A stretch of DNA of 64,000 nucleotides from Acidobacteriaceae bacterium (GCA_025462735.1 JAOAPC010000008.1:310001-374000); one strand, 5' to 3'. Positions 45,969 to 54,380 are shown, counted from the stretch's first letter. Notes: a model not told the origin generated them from the sequence alone. Numbers and translations are program-made.

Positions 45969-45985
45969 TTTATGGTGATTTTAAA

Positions 45986-46440
45986 CTAATTCGGAACCGT
46001 CGCCGTTGTGATCTGCTCCATCTTTGCTCCATAGTCGGCGAATGCACGCTCCACAGCGGTCATCGCTGCCAACGTCTCAGCAGGAACAGTCTGAATATAA
46101 TTCCGATCTGTTGTTGACAACTGCGAGTGCCTGAGCAGACCTTTCGCAGCTAGACCATTATCCTTCGCCAGCGCCGTGGCAATGGTACTGACACCCGTTC
46201 GATTGGGCCTGAATCCATGCCATGCGATACCAACAGCTTTTAGTGCCGGGGAGATCACACGGCGATTGAGATTATCCAAGTTCAGCGGGTTGCCTCTTTT
46301 GCCTCTCAGGATCGGCCCTGATGCAGGATTACCGTCCGCGATTCGCAATTCCGCGAGAATACGCCTCAACGGCTCTCAATGGGGATCGGGGCCTCTCGTG
46401 CTTCGGTCTTCACGGGTCCCGGCTGGACAACCTTGTCACC
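45986..46440 (-). pseudogene. Tyrosine recombinase remnant
   Basis: The frame to 46369 encodes the C-terminal half of a phage-type integrase: HGFR (box II), LLRHSQLSTTDRNYIQ with His and the Tyr nucleophile. The next upstream frame reads VKTEAREAPIPIE and can be joined to LRRILAELR if two bases (AG) are removed at GAGAGCCG, so the gene is frameshifted. The N-terminal part, including the first catalytic Arg, is missing beyond about 46440. It lies beside tRNA-Thr, a typical integration target. Confidence 0.75.
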
Positions 46441-46495
46441 GGTACATGGACTCAAAGGTGAGCTGGATACGGTATGCCTTGCCAAAGGAGAAATT

Positions 46496-46735
46496 ATGGC
46501 CGAAAATCCAAGCGCTACCCTGCCTGCTATCGTGGAGAAAATTATCAAGCCCCCGTACCCTGGTGCACATGAAAAGGCGCAGATCGCTGTAGAAGGCGCA
46601 GACGAACTATACCGAGAGATTCGCATTGAGAACACCTTAACTGACGAGAATGGTCAGAAGGTCGGCCTGAAGCTAGGCGCTGAAGTGCAAGTGACGGTCG
46701 AAGCCGAACCTGAGGACACCACTCCGAAGCGTTAG
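46496..46735 (+). CDS. Small acidic protein of unknown function
   Basis: The 79-residue product starts at an ATG with AAAGGAG 5 bp upstream. It is acidic and beta-rich (YREIRIENTLTDENGQKVGLKLGAEVQVTVEAE). I do not recognise a family. Its gene converges with the zinc-finger gene and overlaps it by 4 bp. Function unknown; the clear ribosome site supports a real gene. Confidence 0.6.
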   Translation: MAENPSATLPAIVEKIIKPPYPGAHEKAQIAVEGADELYREIRIENTLTDENGQKVGLKLGAEVQVTVEAEPEDTTPKR

Positions 46736-47073
46736 CTATTCATTAAATCTTTAGCGGCTAAGCGTCGGTCACGATGCGGGGCTGTGCGGGGCTGCCCCGT
46801 GTTCAGTTCGCACTTTTCTCCGGGTTCCGCGCCACAAGTAGGGCAAGGAACGGCGCGGATCTGTTCCATAGCCAAACGATTGCTGATATCCAAATATTGG
46901 GAGTCACGCGCTTTCCTTAACTCACGAATCTGATCCAGTTCGTCGATTAATTCGCTGTGGATTGGGTCGGGAGGGCACGGGCAAGGGACAACATGGAGGT
47001 CTTCTTTGCTGCTTAATCGCATATCCAAAATGATGTGGCAGCCCGCAAAAGAAAACTGCTCAAAATCGCACAT
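46732..47073 (-). CDS. Phage-type zinc-finger protein
   Basis: The 113-residue protein ends with CPTCGAEPGEKCELNTGQP and APHRDRR, the zinc-binding pattern (Cys77, Cys80, Cys88, His100) of small phage and plasmid DNA-binding zinc-finger proteins. The middle (about residues 38-75) is a charged helix. A fragment of a related gene lies at 47755-47830. It supports a mobile-element origin for this area. Confidence 0.65.
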   Translation of the reverse strand: MCDFEQFSFAGCHIILDMRLSSKEDLHVVPCPCPPDPIHSELIDELDQIRELRKARDSQYLDISNRLAMEQIRAVPCPTCGAEPGEKCELNTGQPRTAPHRDRRLAAKDLMNS

Positions 47074-47571
47074 TTTTCAAATAGACCGAAGACTGTTCAA
47101 AAGTGACCAGTCTTGGGGTGCGACAGGTTGTAAAAAAGAACGGGTGTCGCAACGAAATGGGACACGGAAACGGGCGGGTCTCGGGGGAGGGCTACCCGTT
47201 TCCGTGTAAACTTACTGAGGGCCAGAACGTCGCTGCCCCCGGCCCTTCGTTATTTTCGCGTTGTGAGATTAGTCGAAACCTATCACACTCTCTGCACATT
47301 GCAGCTAGATTTTTATCGGTCGGAACACCGACGCCCGCGCTGTTACGAAATCGGAACAATTTTTGTTACGGAATCGAAACGTGCCACGACGCACGTTTTA
47401 TGCCGCGATTAAAGCCACGTACCGAGTCGTATTGCTCAGTTACATTTTGCCAGCAAGAGTAGCGTCACAGTATGTGTTCATTCCGTCTCCCAAAATGCTG
47501 GAGGAACTCTTCGGTGGAAGGTCCTCCAACATTTCGCTTTAAGGTGAAACCTTCCTTGTAATCGTGCTGAA
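47074..47571. other. Roughly 500 bp without a recognisable gene
   Basis: Frames here are short and without family-like features. The stretch is more AT-rich in its right half and contains two nearby TTACGAAATCGGAAC-like words (47343-47378). I see no promoter or RNA that I could defend. Confidence 0.5.
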
Positions 47572-47730
47572 ATGACAGAGCGTAAATTTGATGATGTTCA
47601 ACGAGAGCTGGACGAAACCCTTTGGAACCTGAAGGGAACCACGGACCGCGAATTCAAACACTCGCTCTTGCGGAAGATGCATCGCCTACTGGAAGAAGCC
47701 CATCGCCTCCTCGACCCCTCACAACAGTGA
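47572..47730 (+). CDS. Small helical protein, 52 residues
   Basis: An ATG at 47572 opens a 52-codon frame whose product is a charged amphipathic helix (FDDVQRELDETLWNLKG, then FKHSLLRKMHRLLEEAHRLL). No clear ribosome site is seen. The regular heptad-like pattern supports a real peptide with a coiled coil. Function unknown. Confidence 0.5.
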   Translation: MTERKFDDVQRELDETLWNLKGTTDREFKHSLLRKMHRLLEEAHRLLDPSQQ

Positions 47731-47754
47731 CAATCCGAGGACCCCATACACTAG

Positions 47755-47830
47755 CTATTTCAATAGATGCTCAGCTTCTAGCCGTCGGTCACGATGCGGG
47801 GCTTTTGAGTGGTCTTTTCCCGAACAGAGA
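47755..47830 (-). pseudogene. Remnant of a second zinc-finger gene
   Basis: In this frame the strand reads LCSGKDHSKAPHRDRRLEAEHLLK and a stop, matching the end of the zinc-finger gene at 46732 (APHRDRRLAAKDL). DNA identity is strongest over about 20 bp of the APHRDRR segment. The upstream part is missing and a stop lies about 12 codons before. It is a truncated paralogue. Confidence 0.55.
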
Positions 47831-47866
47831 GAAAACGTGAGTTGATGGTAAAGTGTTTCCGCTCAG

Positions 47867-48244
47867 ATGGAAGATCGAACGCTGGGATTTAAACTCTTGC
47901 TTGTTGACGATGAGCCTAGCATCTTGGCTACGTTGCGGCTGATTTTGAAATCCGAAGGCTTTGATGTCGAGACAGCCTCCTCTGGCAAGGCAGCGAAGGC
48001 TGCACTGCTTCAAACCTCGTTTGACATGGTAGTGACCGATCTCAGTATGGAAAGCACGACCGCTGGTTACGAGGTCGTCCGTGCCGCCCAAGCACAACTG
48101 AAAAAGCCAGTGACATTAGTGCTGAGCGGATACCCTGAGTTGCTTGATAAATGGCAGACCGAGGGAGCCGACGCCGGACTTCAGAAACCCACCGACGTAC
48201 CAGAACTCCTAGAGACAATTCACAGGCTTGTCAGGAATCGCTGA
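47867..48244 (+). CDS. Single-domain response regulator
   Basis: The 125-residue product is a receiver domain only: acidic pair Asp14-Asp15, phospho-acceptor Asp58 in MVVTDLS, a Ser in LVLSGYP and the conserved Lys in LQKPTDVPE. There is no output domain, so it may work like CheY or as a phosphate relay. No histidine kinase is adjacent. A DUF4118-like membrane protein gene converges on it. Confidence 0.85.
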   Translation: MEDRTLGFKLLLVDDEPSILATLRLILKSEGFDVETASSGKAAKAALLQTSFDMVVTDLSMESTTAGYEVVRAAQAQLKKPVTLVLSGYPELLDKWQTEGADAGLQKPTDVPELLETIHRLVRNR

Positions 48245-48333
48245 CTTTTCCGAGAACTTAACGCGCATCGAAGCGGCTCAACTGCAGTTTTTCCGCGAAT
48301 GCGACTGTTCCACGATCACGTCAGGAATGCTTA

Positions 48334-48762
48334 CTAGCGCTTGTAAACTGCAGTAGTTTTGCGGCGTCCCAAAAGCTCGGACGCACATACGCCAAGGATC
48401 ACCATCGAAAACAAGAGATTTCTTTCGAGGGGACTGCTAATCGCGAGGCTTGGCCGGGGCTCGAAGAGAATCGATGCAAACACGAGGGCGGCGCAGACTG
48501 TGCCGATTATTCCAGCAATATTCCCGAACCGCAAGGCGACATACAAAATCACAAGCAAGAACAACAGTGGCACCGCCGGACTGAGTTTAGTCCCCGAGAA
48601 AACGGGAACCAAACACCCTGCAACCGCTGTGCAGGATGCCGCGCCCACGGATGAACGCAACCAGCCCGTCATGTGCCACTGATATTTCCAGCTTGCGGAG
48701 GATTCGATTTTTGCGTTAGGCAAAACTTGCTTTTCCCGCTTCCAGGATTCCAACAGTTCCAT
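48334..48762 (-). CDS. DUF4118-like membrane protein
   Basis: The product (about 142 residues from 48762) has three or four membrane segments like the DUF4118 sensor part of KdpD: LVPVFSGTKLSPAVPLLFLLVILYVALRFGNIAGIIGTVCAALVFASILFEP, then LLFSMVILGVCASELL. There is no kinase domain, so this is a truncated or stand-alone membrane part. A longer frame runs to 48963; the start is uncertain (48762 or 48672). Its neighbour is an orphan response regulator. Confidence 0.65.
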   Translation of the reverse strand: MELLESWKREKQVLPNAKIESSASWKYQWHMTGWLRSSVGAASCTAVAGCLVPVFSGTKLSPAVPLLFLLVILYVALRFGNIAGIIGTVCAALVFASILFEPRPSLAISSPLERNLLFSMVILGVCASELLGRRKTTAVYKR

Positions 48763-48976
48763 CCATAAGCACGCGCGCAAGAAGCAGCGGCCGACAAAAT
48801 CGACGAAGGGAACTCCGATGGAACCACAATTGGACACGATGTCGTTTGCAGAACCTCGATCGGGTCCAATGAGCTGGATTTGTGGGGTTGCAACTGCAGC
48901 TACACCCGGGACGGATATTGCTGCCGGATCAGGATCTTTCGCAGCCGACGCTTCGACGGACATACTTCCGCACCTT

Positions 48977-49026
48977 AAAAGGTTCGTACAGCAGCATCTT
49001 CAAAAGGTTCGTACAGCAGCATCTTC
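48977..49026. repeat. Tandem 25-bp duplication
   Basis: Two perfect 25-bp units (48977-49001 and 49002-49026), each beginning AAAAGGTTCGTACAGCAGC, lie in non-coding sequence upstream of the membrane protein gene. Confidence 0.8.
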
Positions 49027-49245
49027 GATGCAGACACAATCCCCTGAGATGCCGGGCAGCAATCGTCAGGCGAATATAGCTATTGGTCGTAAGACCGCGC
49101 ACTACCTAAGTGATAGACCTTACAAAATATGCCCTTTTTATTGCTAGTTTCTAATGTTTTCCCTTTAACGTGAGTTGATGCCCACATAGAATGTTTTCAA
49201 CTTAGCTGCTTCTTAGCAGAACAAAATTCACGCTGGAGATTTGTA

Positions 49246-50022
49246 ATGACAGTTGGAAAGCTTTTCGCAATCGTGTGTCTGTTTTTGTCCATTTTGGTGC
49301 CGTCGTTCGCGAGCGGAACTACCGTCTACAATTTGCAATCCCAAAGCGGCTGGTCAGGTTACGCGCTTTTGCCACCTAGTTGGGGTATTTGTTCCAGCTG
49401 CACATCGACCGGGTCTCGGCTGAAGTGGTCTTGGACTCCTAAAGTAAGCTCGCCGTCGATGGACGGCATCTCTACCAAGTCAGTCTACGGTGGTGGAAGC
49501 ACGCAGTGGGGCGACGTACTCTGGAACAACCACCTCATCGGATCGTTCTCTTCACAAGGCTTGCCCGATTCCAGTCACACCCTTACCGCCTCGTTGCACA
49601 GCTTCACCTATGACGTATATTTCTGGGTTAGCAATGCAAGCGTATCGCAGGCGATGGAGTTTGATATCAACCAGTTCACCGGAGGAAAGTCATTCATTTG
49701 GGGCCACGAGTGCCGCATCGCAGGTGGTCATCAATGGGACATCTATGACAACGTGAACCACAAATGGGTTCCCACCGGAGTTGCCTGCAATCCGGTGAGC
49801 GGCGCTTGGAACCACTTGGTCATCCAGGTGCAGCGCACATCGACCGATAAGTTGCTCTTTAAAACCATCTCGCTGAATGGAAAAACCGCGACCCTGAACC
49901 GCTACTACTCTCCTACTTCAACCTCATGGCACGGCGTCACTATCAATTATCAACTTGACGGAAGCAGATACATGACGCCCTACACGGTTTACTTGGACAA
50001 GCTGAACTTCACGATGCAGTAG
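49246..50022 (+). CDS. Secreted protein, possibly lectin/glucanase-like fold
   Basis: The 258-residue product has a signal peptide (LFAIVCLFLSILVPSFA) and then a beta-rich body with many Trp and Ser residues: GWSGYALLPPSWG, QAMEFDINQFTGG, GHECRIAGGHQWDIYDN, WNHLVIQVQRT. This resembles concanavalin-like proteins of the sort found in acidobacteria. I cannot name the family or an activity. Cys pairs may be disulfides. It is followed by a good terminator at 50071. Confidence 0.65.
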   Translation: MTVGKLFAIVCLFLSILVPSFASGTTVYNLQSQSGWSGYALLPPSWGICSSCTSTGSRLKWSWTPKVSSPSMDGISTKSVYGGGSTQWGDVLWNNHLIGSFSSQGLPDSSHTLTASLHSFTYDVYFWVSNASVSQAMEFDINQFTGGKSFIWGHECRIAGGHQWDIYDNVNHKWVPTGVACNPVSGAWNHLVIQVQRTSTDKLLFKTISLNGKTATLNRYYSPTSTSWHGVTINYQLDGSRYMTPYTVYLDKLNFTMQ

Positions 50023-50070
50023 CGCCAGTCCAAAATTGATCCAATCTGATTGCAAATTCGCAACTTAAGA

Positions 50071-50103
50071 AAAAGGGCCACCCGAAAAGCAGGTGGCCTT
50101 TTT
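50071..50103 (+). terminator. Rho-independent terminator
   Basis: The stem GGCCACC (50076-50082)/GGTGGCC (50092-50098) is extended by a five-position A-rich/T-rich pair, with the T tract at 50099-50103. It lies about 50 bp after the secreted protein gene. Confidence 0.85.
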
Positions 50104-50189
50104 ATTCTTTCGTACTCTCGGTTGAGATTCGAAGCTCAGGCAATCTAATCTTGCTAATGTTCAATGCGAACCATTAAGCGGCTTCGTTG

Positions 50190-51335
50190 CTAAGCTGGTG
50201 GAGCTTGAACATTCAACCGGGCAAGATGGCTTGCTCCGGCTTTCACCCTTCTTTTGCTCGCAACAGAAGCGGTGAGCAGAAGCGCGCACAAGCTAATAAC
50301 GATCAGTGCCAGCGCCGGCCAGCCAGTCAGCATGGCATTGTTCCCCATTACGGTCAGCGCAAAAAACACGCAGAGCAGGTGTACACAGAAGACCGGAAGC
50401 GAACACTGTCCCAGCATCACCAGCGGTCGAATAGCCAAAGGCCTGAGCACAGCCCGGAACCGGATGGCCAACACGGCGACGGCCGTGAAATCGATCATTC
50501 GGCCGACTCCGAAGTCCCACTTATCGAGCAAGGGCGCAAACTTCCCCAAGTCCAGACCTGTTCCCATTTGCATGTAACGTAGCGCCAGAAACAATACTGC
50601 TATCGCGGCAGCAGGGATCACGACCGTCATCTTCCTCGCCCACTGGTCGAGATGTAAATCGTCCCTGGCCCATCGAACACCGAGCCACAGGCCCACCAGC
50701 CACCACAGCTGCCATGCCCAAAGATCGAATGCTCCCATCTCATTTAGCGGGATCTGCAAGCCAAACAGGTGGGTCAGCCAGTTGTAAACGATTGTCTTGA
50801 GCCCAAACTGCGCGAACAGCCAGAGCGCAAATCCTCCAGCGAATGCGTACTTCCAACCGAATCGAATGCCCAGCAATACCGCGAAAGGGGTAAAAGCAAG
50901 AAAAATGATGTAAATCGGCAGAATGTCGAGCAGTGGCGGCCGGTAGATCATCAACGCGGCATCAATAAAAGCGCGCGAGTGACCCACGGTGAAATAGTAA
51001 TCGAGCAGGTTGTGCACTGCCGGCCGATTTCCGCGCGCGGCGATAGGAGCTTCTATGACGAAGGCGAACGCCAGCAACAGGAGCTGATAACCGTACAAGC
51101 GGGCCGCCCGCATCCAGACGTTGCGGCACATAGCACGGTTGCCTTCGCGCTCGACGAGCCGGGCAGAGATCCGGCCGGTAAACAGCGCAGACAGAAAGAT
51201 GAAGCCTTCGGTGGCGGCGAAAAAACCTATCGGCTGGTTGACGTATATGCTCAGGACGGTCGGCAGATGGGTGCAGGTCATCCAGACCAGCATCACGCCA
51301 CGAAGGGCATCGACCTCTTCGATTCGAGTCTTCAT
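50190..51335 (-). CDS. OpgC-like membrane acyltransferase
   Basis: The 381-residue protein has about ten membrane helices and begins with RIEEVDALRGVMLVWMTCTHLP, the start motif of the OpgC/acyltransferase 3-like family. OpgC proteins succinylate periplasmic glucans; the substrate here is unknown. It ends with a run of hydrophobic helices and a basic tail. The gene is alone on its strand and faces the secreted protein terminator. Confidence 0.8.
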   Translation of the reverse strand: MKTRIEEVDALRGVMLVWMTCTHLPTVLSIYVNQPIGFFAATEGFIFLSALFTGRISARLVEREGNRAMCRNVWMRAARLYGYQLLLLAFAFVIEAPIAARGNRPAVHNLLDYYFTVGHSRAFIDAALMIYRPPLLDILPIYIIFLAFTPFAVLLGIRFGWKYAFAGGFALWLFAQFGLKTIVYNWLTHLFGLQIPLNEMGAFDLWAWQLWWLVGLWLGVRWARDDLHLDQWARKMTVVIPAAAIAVLFLALRYMQMGTGLDLGKFAPLLDKWDFGVGRMIDFTAVAVLAIRFRAVLRPLAIRPLVMLGQCSLPVFCVHLLCVFFALTVMGNNAMLTGWPALALIVISLCALLLTASVASKRRVKAGASHLARLNVQAPPA

Positions 51336-51820
51336 CGACCTGGCTCATCGCACGTGAATCGCCAACGTGCGCCGTTTTGCACTCCGTTGCCGCATACGCG
51401 TTGTTCTGGCGCCGGAACATCGCGCCGAAATCTTCAGTTCAAGGCTGCGCACCATCTCGAGAGCCCGCAAAACATCTTCGATGCGTTCCGGTTGAAGATT
51501 GTGCTCAGGTCAGGAATTTAGTTCCACCAAACTTGCCCGGAGAACCATGACGGCAAACTCAATTTTACCCAATCATCTTCTTGCAGTCGCGTTCTTGCCG
51601 TCGGTTTCGAGCGTTCCTGGCCCGTTCGCTTTTTCCCGATTTTCACGCACGTGCCCACCCACAAGAACAGCTTTGCTGGAATTTCAATTTCATCTGTAAT
51701 GCAATCACATATGAGATGTGGGCGAAGGTAAAAAGTCCGTCAAGAAAAGTGAAGTTTCGTCAGAATTGGTGGAGTATAAGAGGCGCAAACGCGGCCAAGT
51801 AAGGCCGATCCGGACTTAAT
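51336..51820. other. 485 bp without a convincing gene
   Basis: Only short frames occur. A 32-codon frame near 51719-51817 with many Lys and Arg is too short to call. I see no RNA or strong promoter. Confidence 0.5.
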
Positions 51821-52423
51821 ATGGCTCAAGAAACCAAGTCAACGATTCGCTTCACTGCCAAGTTGTTTCGGCCTAAGGCAACCGAAAAGATTGGATCGTG
51901 GGCCCTTCTGACTCTGCCCAACAACGCGAGTGCGAAGCTTCCATCACGAGGTATGACGATGGTTGAGGGAACTATCAATGGCTTCCCTTTTCGAGCCGCT
52001 CTCGAACCAAATGGCAAAGGAAGTCACTGGCTCAGGGTTAACAAAGCCATGCACGATGCTGCAGGCGCAGACGCTGGAGACACGGTAACGGTGGAGATTA
52101 CGCGGGCCGGGGAAGAACCGGAGACCAGGGTGCCAATGGATCTACGCAAAGCCCTTGCATCTGCCCCGCTGGCGCAGGCATTGTGGGCGGATATCACACC
52201 AATCGCGCGCCGGGACTGGATTCTCTGGATAAGCTCAGCCAAGCAACCGGAAACGCGCGGGCGCCGGATCGAGAAAGCTTGCGCCATGCTTGCATCTGGA
52301 AAGCGACGAGTATGTTGTTTTGGCGGTATAAAGTGGCTTATGAGAAATCACCCAACATCAGGCGGAATATGGCTTCAGTTGCCGAAGGCAGAAAATCGTT
52401 TTTCGGCGAGATCGACAAAGTAG
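51821..52423 (+). CDS. YdeI/OmpD-associated family protein with DUF1905
   Basis: The 200-residue protein has an N-terminal DUF1905 domain (IRFTAKLFRPKATEKIGSWALLTLP, MVEGTINGFPFRAALEPNGKGSHWLRVNKAM) followed by the YdeI/OmpD-associated segment (ARRDWILWISSAKQPETRGRRIEKACAMLASGKRRVCCF). Members are linked to bacteriocin or antimicrobial peptide resistance, but evidence is thin. The last 35 residues are not family-like. It lies just left of the tRNA-Lys remnant. Confidence 0.75.
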   Translation: MAQETKSTIRFTAKLFRPKATEKIGSWALLTLPNNASAKLPSRGMTMVEGTINGFPFRAALEPNGKGSHWLRVNKAMHDAAGADAGDTVTVEITRAGEEPETRVPMDLRKALASAPLAQALWADITPIARRDWILWISSAKQPETRGRRIEKACAMLASGKRRVCCFGGIKWLMRNHPTSGGIWLQLPKAENRFSARSTK

Positions 52424-52446
52424 AAAACCGCGAAGTTTGGAGAATG

Positions 52447-52490
52447 TGGTGAGCGCGGAAGGAATCGAACCTTCAACCTACTGATTATTG
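52447..52490 (-). other. tRNA-Lys 3'-half copy, possible attachment site
   Basis: This segment matches the 3' half of the intact tRNA-Lys at 54614, from the anticodon loop to CCA, in the same orientation, with two differences. The sequence to its right does not fold as the 5' half of a tRNA. It can be an attR-like scar of an element integrated in tRNA-Lys. The two changes are paired in the T stem, so a decayed tRNA gene is the other reading. Confidence 0.6.
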
Positions 52491-52604
52491 AAGGAACTTC
52501 CGCAAGTGATTAAACCATTGAGCTTACAGCGGTTCGCCGGAGACGCTTCGAGCAGGAATGAGCAGTTTTAATCGCAGTTGAACCCAAATTTTAACCCAAA
52601 ATCT

Positions 52605-53342
52605 TTATGAAGTTGCCGTGAGGCTAGCAGGAAGCTCAAACGCCCAGCGCGGATTATCAGGACTGGCCAGAACGATCTTGTCCCAACTGTGCTCGAATCT
52701 CAAGTGCTCGCGATATAGCTTTTCATCACAGGCTTCGACGCCGAATCCGATTCGATCAATCAGAACCAACCACCACTCGGGGTACTTGTGTCGGTAGGCC
52801 GCGATCTTACGTGTCTTTTCCTCGATGCAGAGGCGCAGGTTCTTCTGGGTCTCCTGAAAGACCCAGCCTCCAGTGTCATCGTCCGCAGAACCACCTGGAA
52901 CGAAGAATTGAGAATGTGAGTTGCTGGCGCGGCGCAACTCGATCTCAAAGCGCTTGCAGATGGTTGCGGAGACCTCTCGCCCACTTGCAGGATTATCGCG
53001 GAACGCCAGCAGGTACTCACGCAGCGCGGAATTCAGTTCCTTCCATTCGGGGAGTGGACGACCAAAATCGTAGCAAACGAACCAACTGACACCAGACGGC
53101 GGTGAGCCAAAGGACGAGAGCAATCTCCGCATTCTGGCGGCGAGAGGAATTCGAGTCACTTCAAGACCGCGATGACCTGACTCGGTTATCTCATTCTGGT
53201 TCAGGCGGCGCACTTCGACAGCGATTGTTCCGTTCACCAAGAAATCGGGAGGCACATTGCCGTCAGGCTCGTACACTACCGCGCCACAGGCCAAACTCAG
53301 CAGGTATTCGTGCGCCACCTTCTCGGAATCGTCCATTTTCAA
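52605..53342 (-). CDS. Uncharacterised protein, PD-(D/E)xK-like N-terminus
   Basis: I do not recognise the 245-residue protein. Its N-terminus has a pattern of Glu12, Asp33 in PPDFLVNG and Glu43-Val-Arg45 in AVEVRR, spaced like the PD-(D/E)xK nuclease core with Arg for Lys. This is inference. The rest is mixed helix and strand (KRFEIELRRA, WWLVLIDRIGFGVEACDEKLYREHL). It ends an apparent two-gene unit: the next gene upstream ends 9 bp before its start. It lies within the tRNA-Lys-bracketed segment. Confidence 0.6.
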   Translation of the reverse strand: MKMDDSEKVAHEYLLSLACGAVVYEPDGNVPPDFLVNGTIAVEVRRLNQNEITESGHRGLEVTRIPLAARMRRLLSSFGSPPSGVSWFVCYDFGRPLPEWKELNSALREYLLAFRDNPASGREVSATICKRFEIELRRASNSHSQFFVPGGSADDDTGGWVFQETQKNLRLCIEEKTRKIAAYRHKYPEWWLVLIDRIGFGVEACDEKLYREHLRFEHSWDKIVLASPDNPRWAFELPASLTATS

Positions 53343-53351
53343 AGTCGTCAG

Positions 53352-53696
53352 CTATGCGAGGGCGGCTTCCTTTACGGAAGGTACATCATTGTACTCCGCC
53401 GTAATCTTCAACTCGAACTGCGTGTCGCAATCTTCCATTTGTTGGGCAGACTCTTGAAAACCCGAACAAGCAAACGATAGCTCGTTTTTTGTTGATCTCG
53501 ACCCAAGTAACGTCCAATAAACCATTTCACCGAGATCAAAACCGCCACCTCTGCATCGCGGGTTGCGGCAGCGTTGGTGGTAATTTGGGAGCTCGATCAG
53601 GGGATACAAATCGGTCCGCTCGAACCCCTCACCAATGGAGTGAATCTCGACCGTTAGCTTCTTGATCGTTGGAAGTGCCCCGTCAGCAAAAGTCAT
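53352..53696 (-). CDS. Uncharacterised Cys-containing small protein
   Basis: The 114-residue product (from ATG 53696) is beta-rich with Cys43 and Cys48 in RCRNPRCRGGGFDLG and further Cys in the C-terminal half. I recall similar proteins with a CxNPxCxGGGFD block, but no function. Its stop is 9 bp before the next gene. A longer frame to 53801 runs into a hairpin repeat, so the shorter start was chosen. Confidence 0.6.
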   Translation of the reverse strand: MTFADGALPTIKKLTVEIHSIGEGFERTDLYPLIELPNYHQRCRNPRCRGGGFDLGEMVYWTLLGSRSTKNELSFACSGFQESAQQMEDCDTQFELKITAEYNDVPSVKEAALA

Positions 53697-53756
53697 ACAC
53701 CAATTGGATGATAGCGGACACCTGTGGAGGGACTTACTACTTTGATTCCCTCGGCG

Positions 53757-53827
53757 GGTGGCCCACTCTTTCGGGGGCACAGTATAAAGAGGGTGCCCCA
53801 CCCTTCGCGGTTTTTGCGAAGGGTGGG
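53757..53827. repeat. GGTGCCCCACCC hairpin repeats, two overlapping copies
   Basis: The left hairpin pairs GGTGGCCCACTCTTT-type sequence with AAAGAGGGTGCCCCACC. The right hairpin has perfect 12-bp arms, CCCACCCTTCGC (53797-53808) and GCGAAGGGTGGG (53816-53827). No T tract follows. Confidence 0.7.
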
Positions 53828-53936
53828 TACAACGAACACTTGCGCGAATGGCTCGGTTTAACTAAACCGATCTGCATTAAGGAATGCACCTGATTGGCCA
53901 ACTTTAAACATGGACCCTTGGGCCTTTGCGGTCCGT

Positions 53937-53978
53937 GGTGCCCACCCTTTCGCCAAGAACGCGAAAGGATGGGGCACC
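53937..53978. repeat. GGTGCCCACCC hairpin repeat
   Basis: GGTGCCCACCCTTTCGC (53937-53953) pairs with GCGAAAGGATGGGGCACC (53961-53978), with one mismatch and one bulge. It lies in the tRNA-Lys-bracketed segment, close to the copy at 53757. Confidence 0.75.
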
Positions 53979-54047
53979 CTGCAGATTCGTTCCAAGGAAG
54001 ACCGTTTGCGTAAGCAGCTTTGATTTGAATCGCCATACGTTCGGTTC

Positions 54048-54380
54048 CTATTTCACTACACTTGCAACAACTTTGTTCTTCTTGGCGATCACTCGAATAC
54101 CAGCCACGTCCCCAGGCGGCTTATTCCACTGGTAGCTCGCTAAAACTGGCGTCATCACATCATTCGCGGCCTCCGGCTTTTCCGCCACGAATGAGTAATC
54201 CCAAATCCTGTCTCGCGGGGGTTGGACGTAAACAACCGGGACAAGCTGAGGATTTTTCCAGCCATTTGTGTTGGTCTTGCCAGTAGCGCTAATCAGAATG
54301 CTCACTTCGTTCAGCGCAACGACCTTAGCGTTAACGCTATCAACCTCATGAATGACCTGCTGCTTTGCATCGTTTTTCAT
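54048..54380 (-). CDS. Uncharacterised small protein
   Basis: I do not recognise the 110-residue product. It is beta-rich with an amphipathic centre (NGWKNPQLVPVVYVQPPRDRIWDYSFVAEKPE) and has no signal peptide. The start ATG is at 54380. It lies nearest the tRNA-Lys within the bracketed segment. The frame could be a stand-alone cargo gene. Confidence 0.5.
   Translation of the reverse strand: MKNDAKQQVIHEVDSVNAKVVALNEVSILISATGKTNTNGWKNPQLVPVVYVQPPRDRIWDYSFVAEKPEAANDVMTPVLASYQWNKPPGDVAGIRVIAKKNKVVASVVK

Noticed and set aside
47103-47462. 119-codon plus-strand frame
   Set aside because: No family-like pattern, composition looks random, and no ribosome site is present.
51541-51699. Short frame upstream of the YdeI-like gene
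   Set aside because: Ser/Pro-rich random composition with no supporting start signal.
52605-54380. Toxin-antitoxin module
   Set aside because: Gene sizes and sequences do not match any toxin or antitoxin pattern I can recognise.
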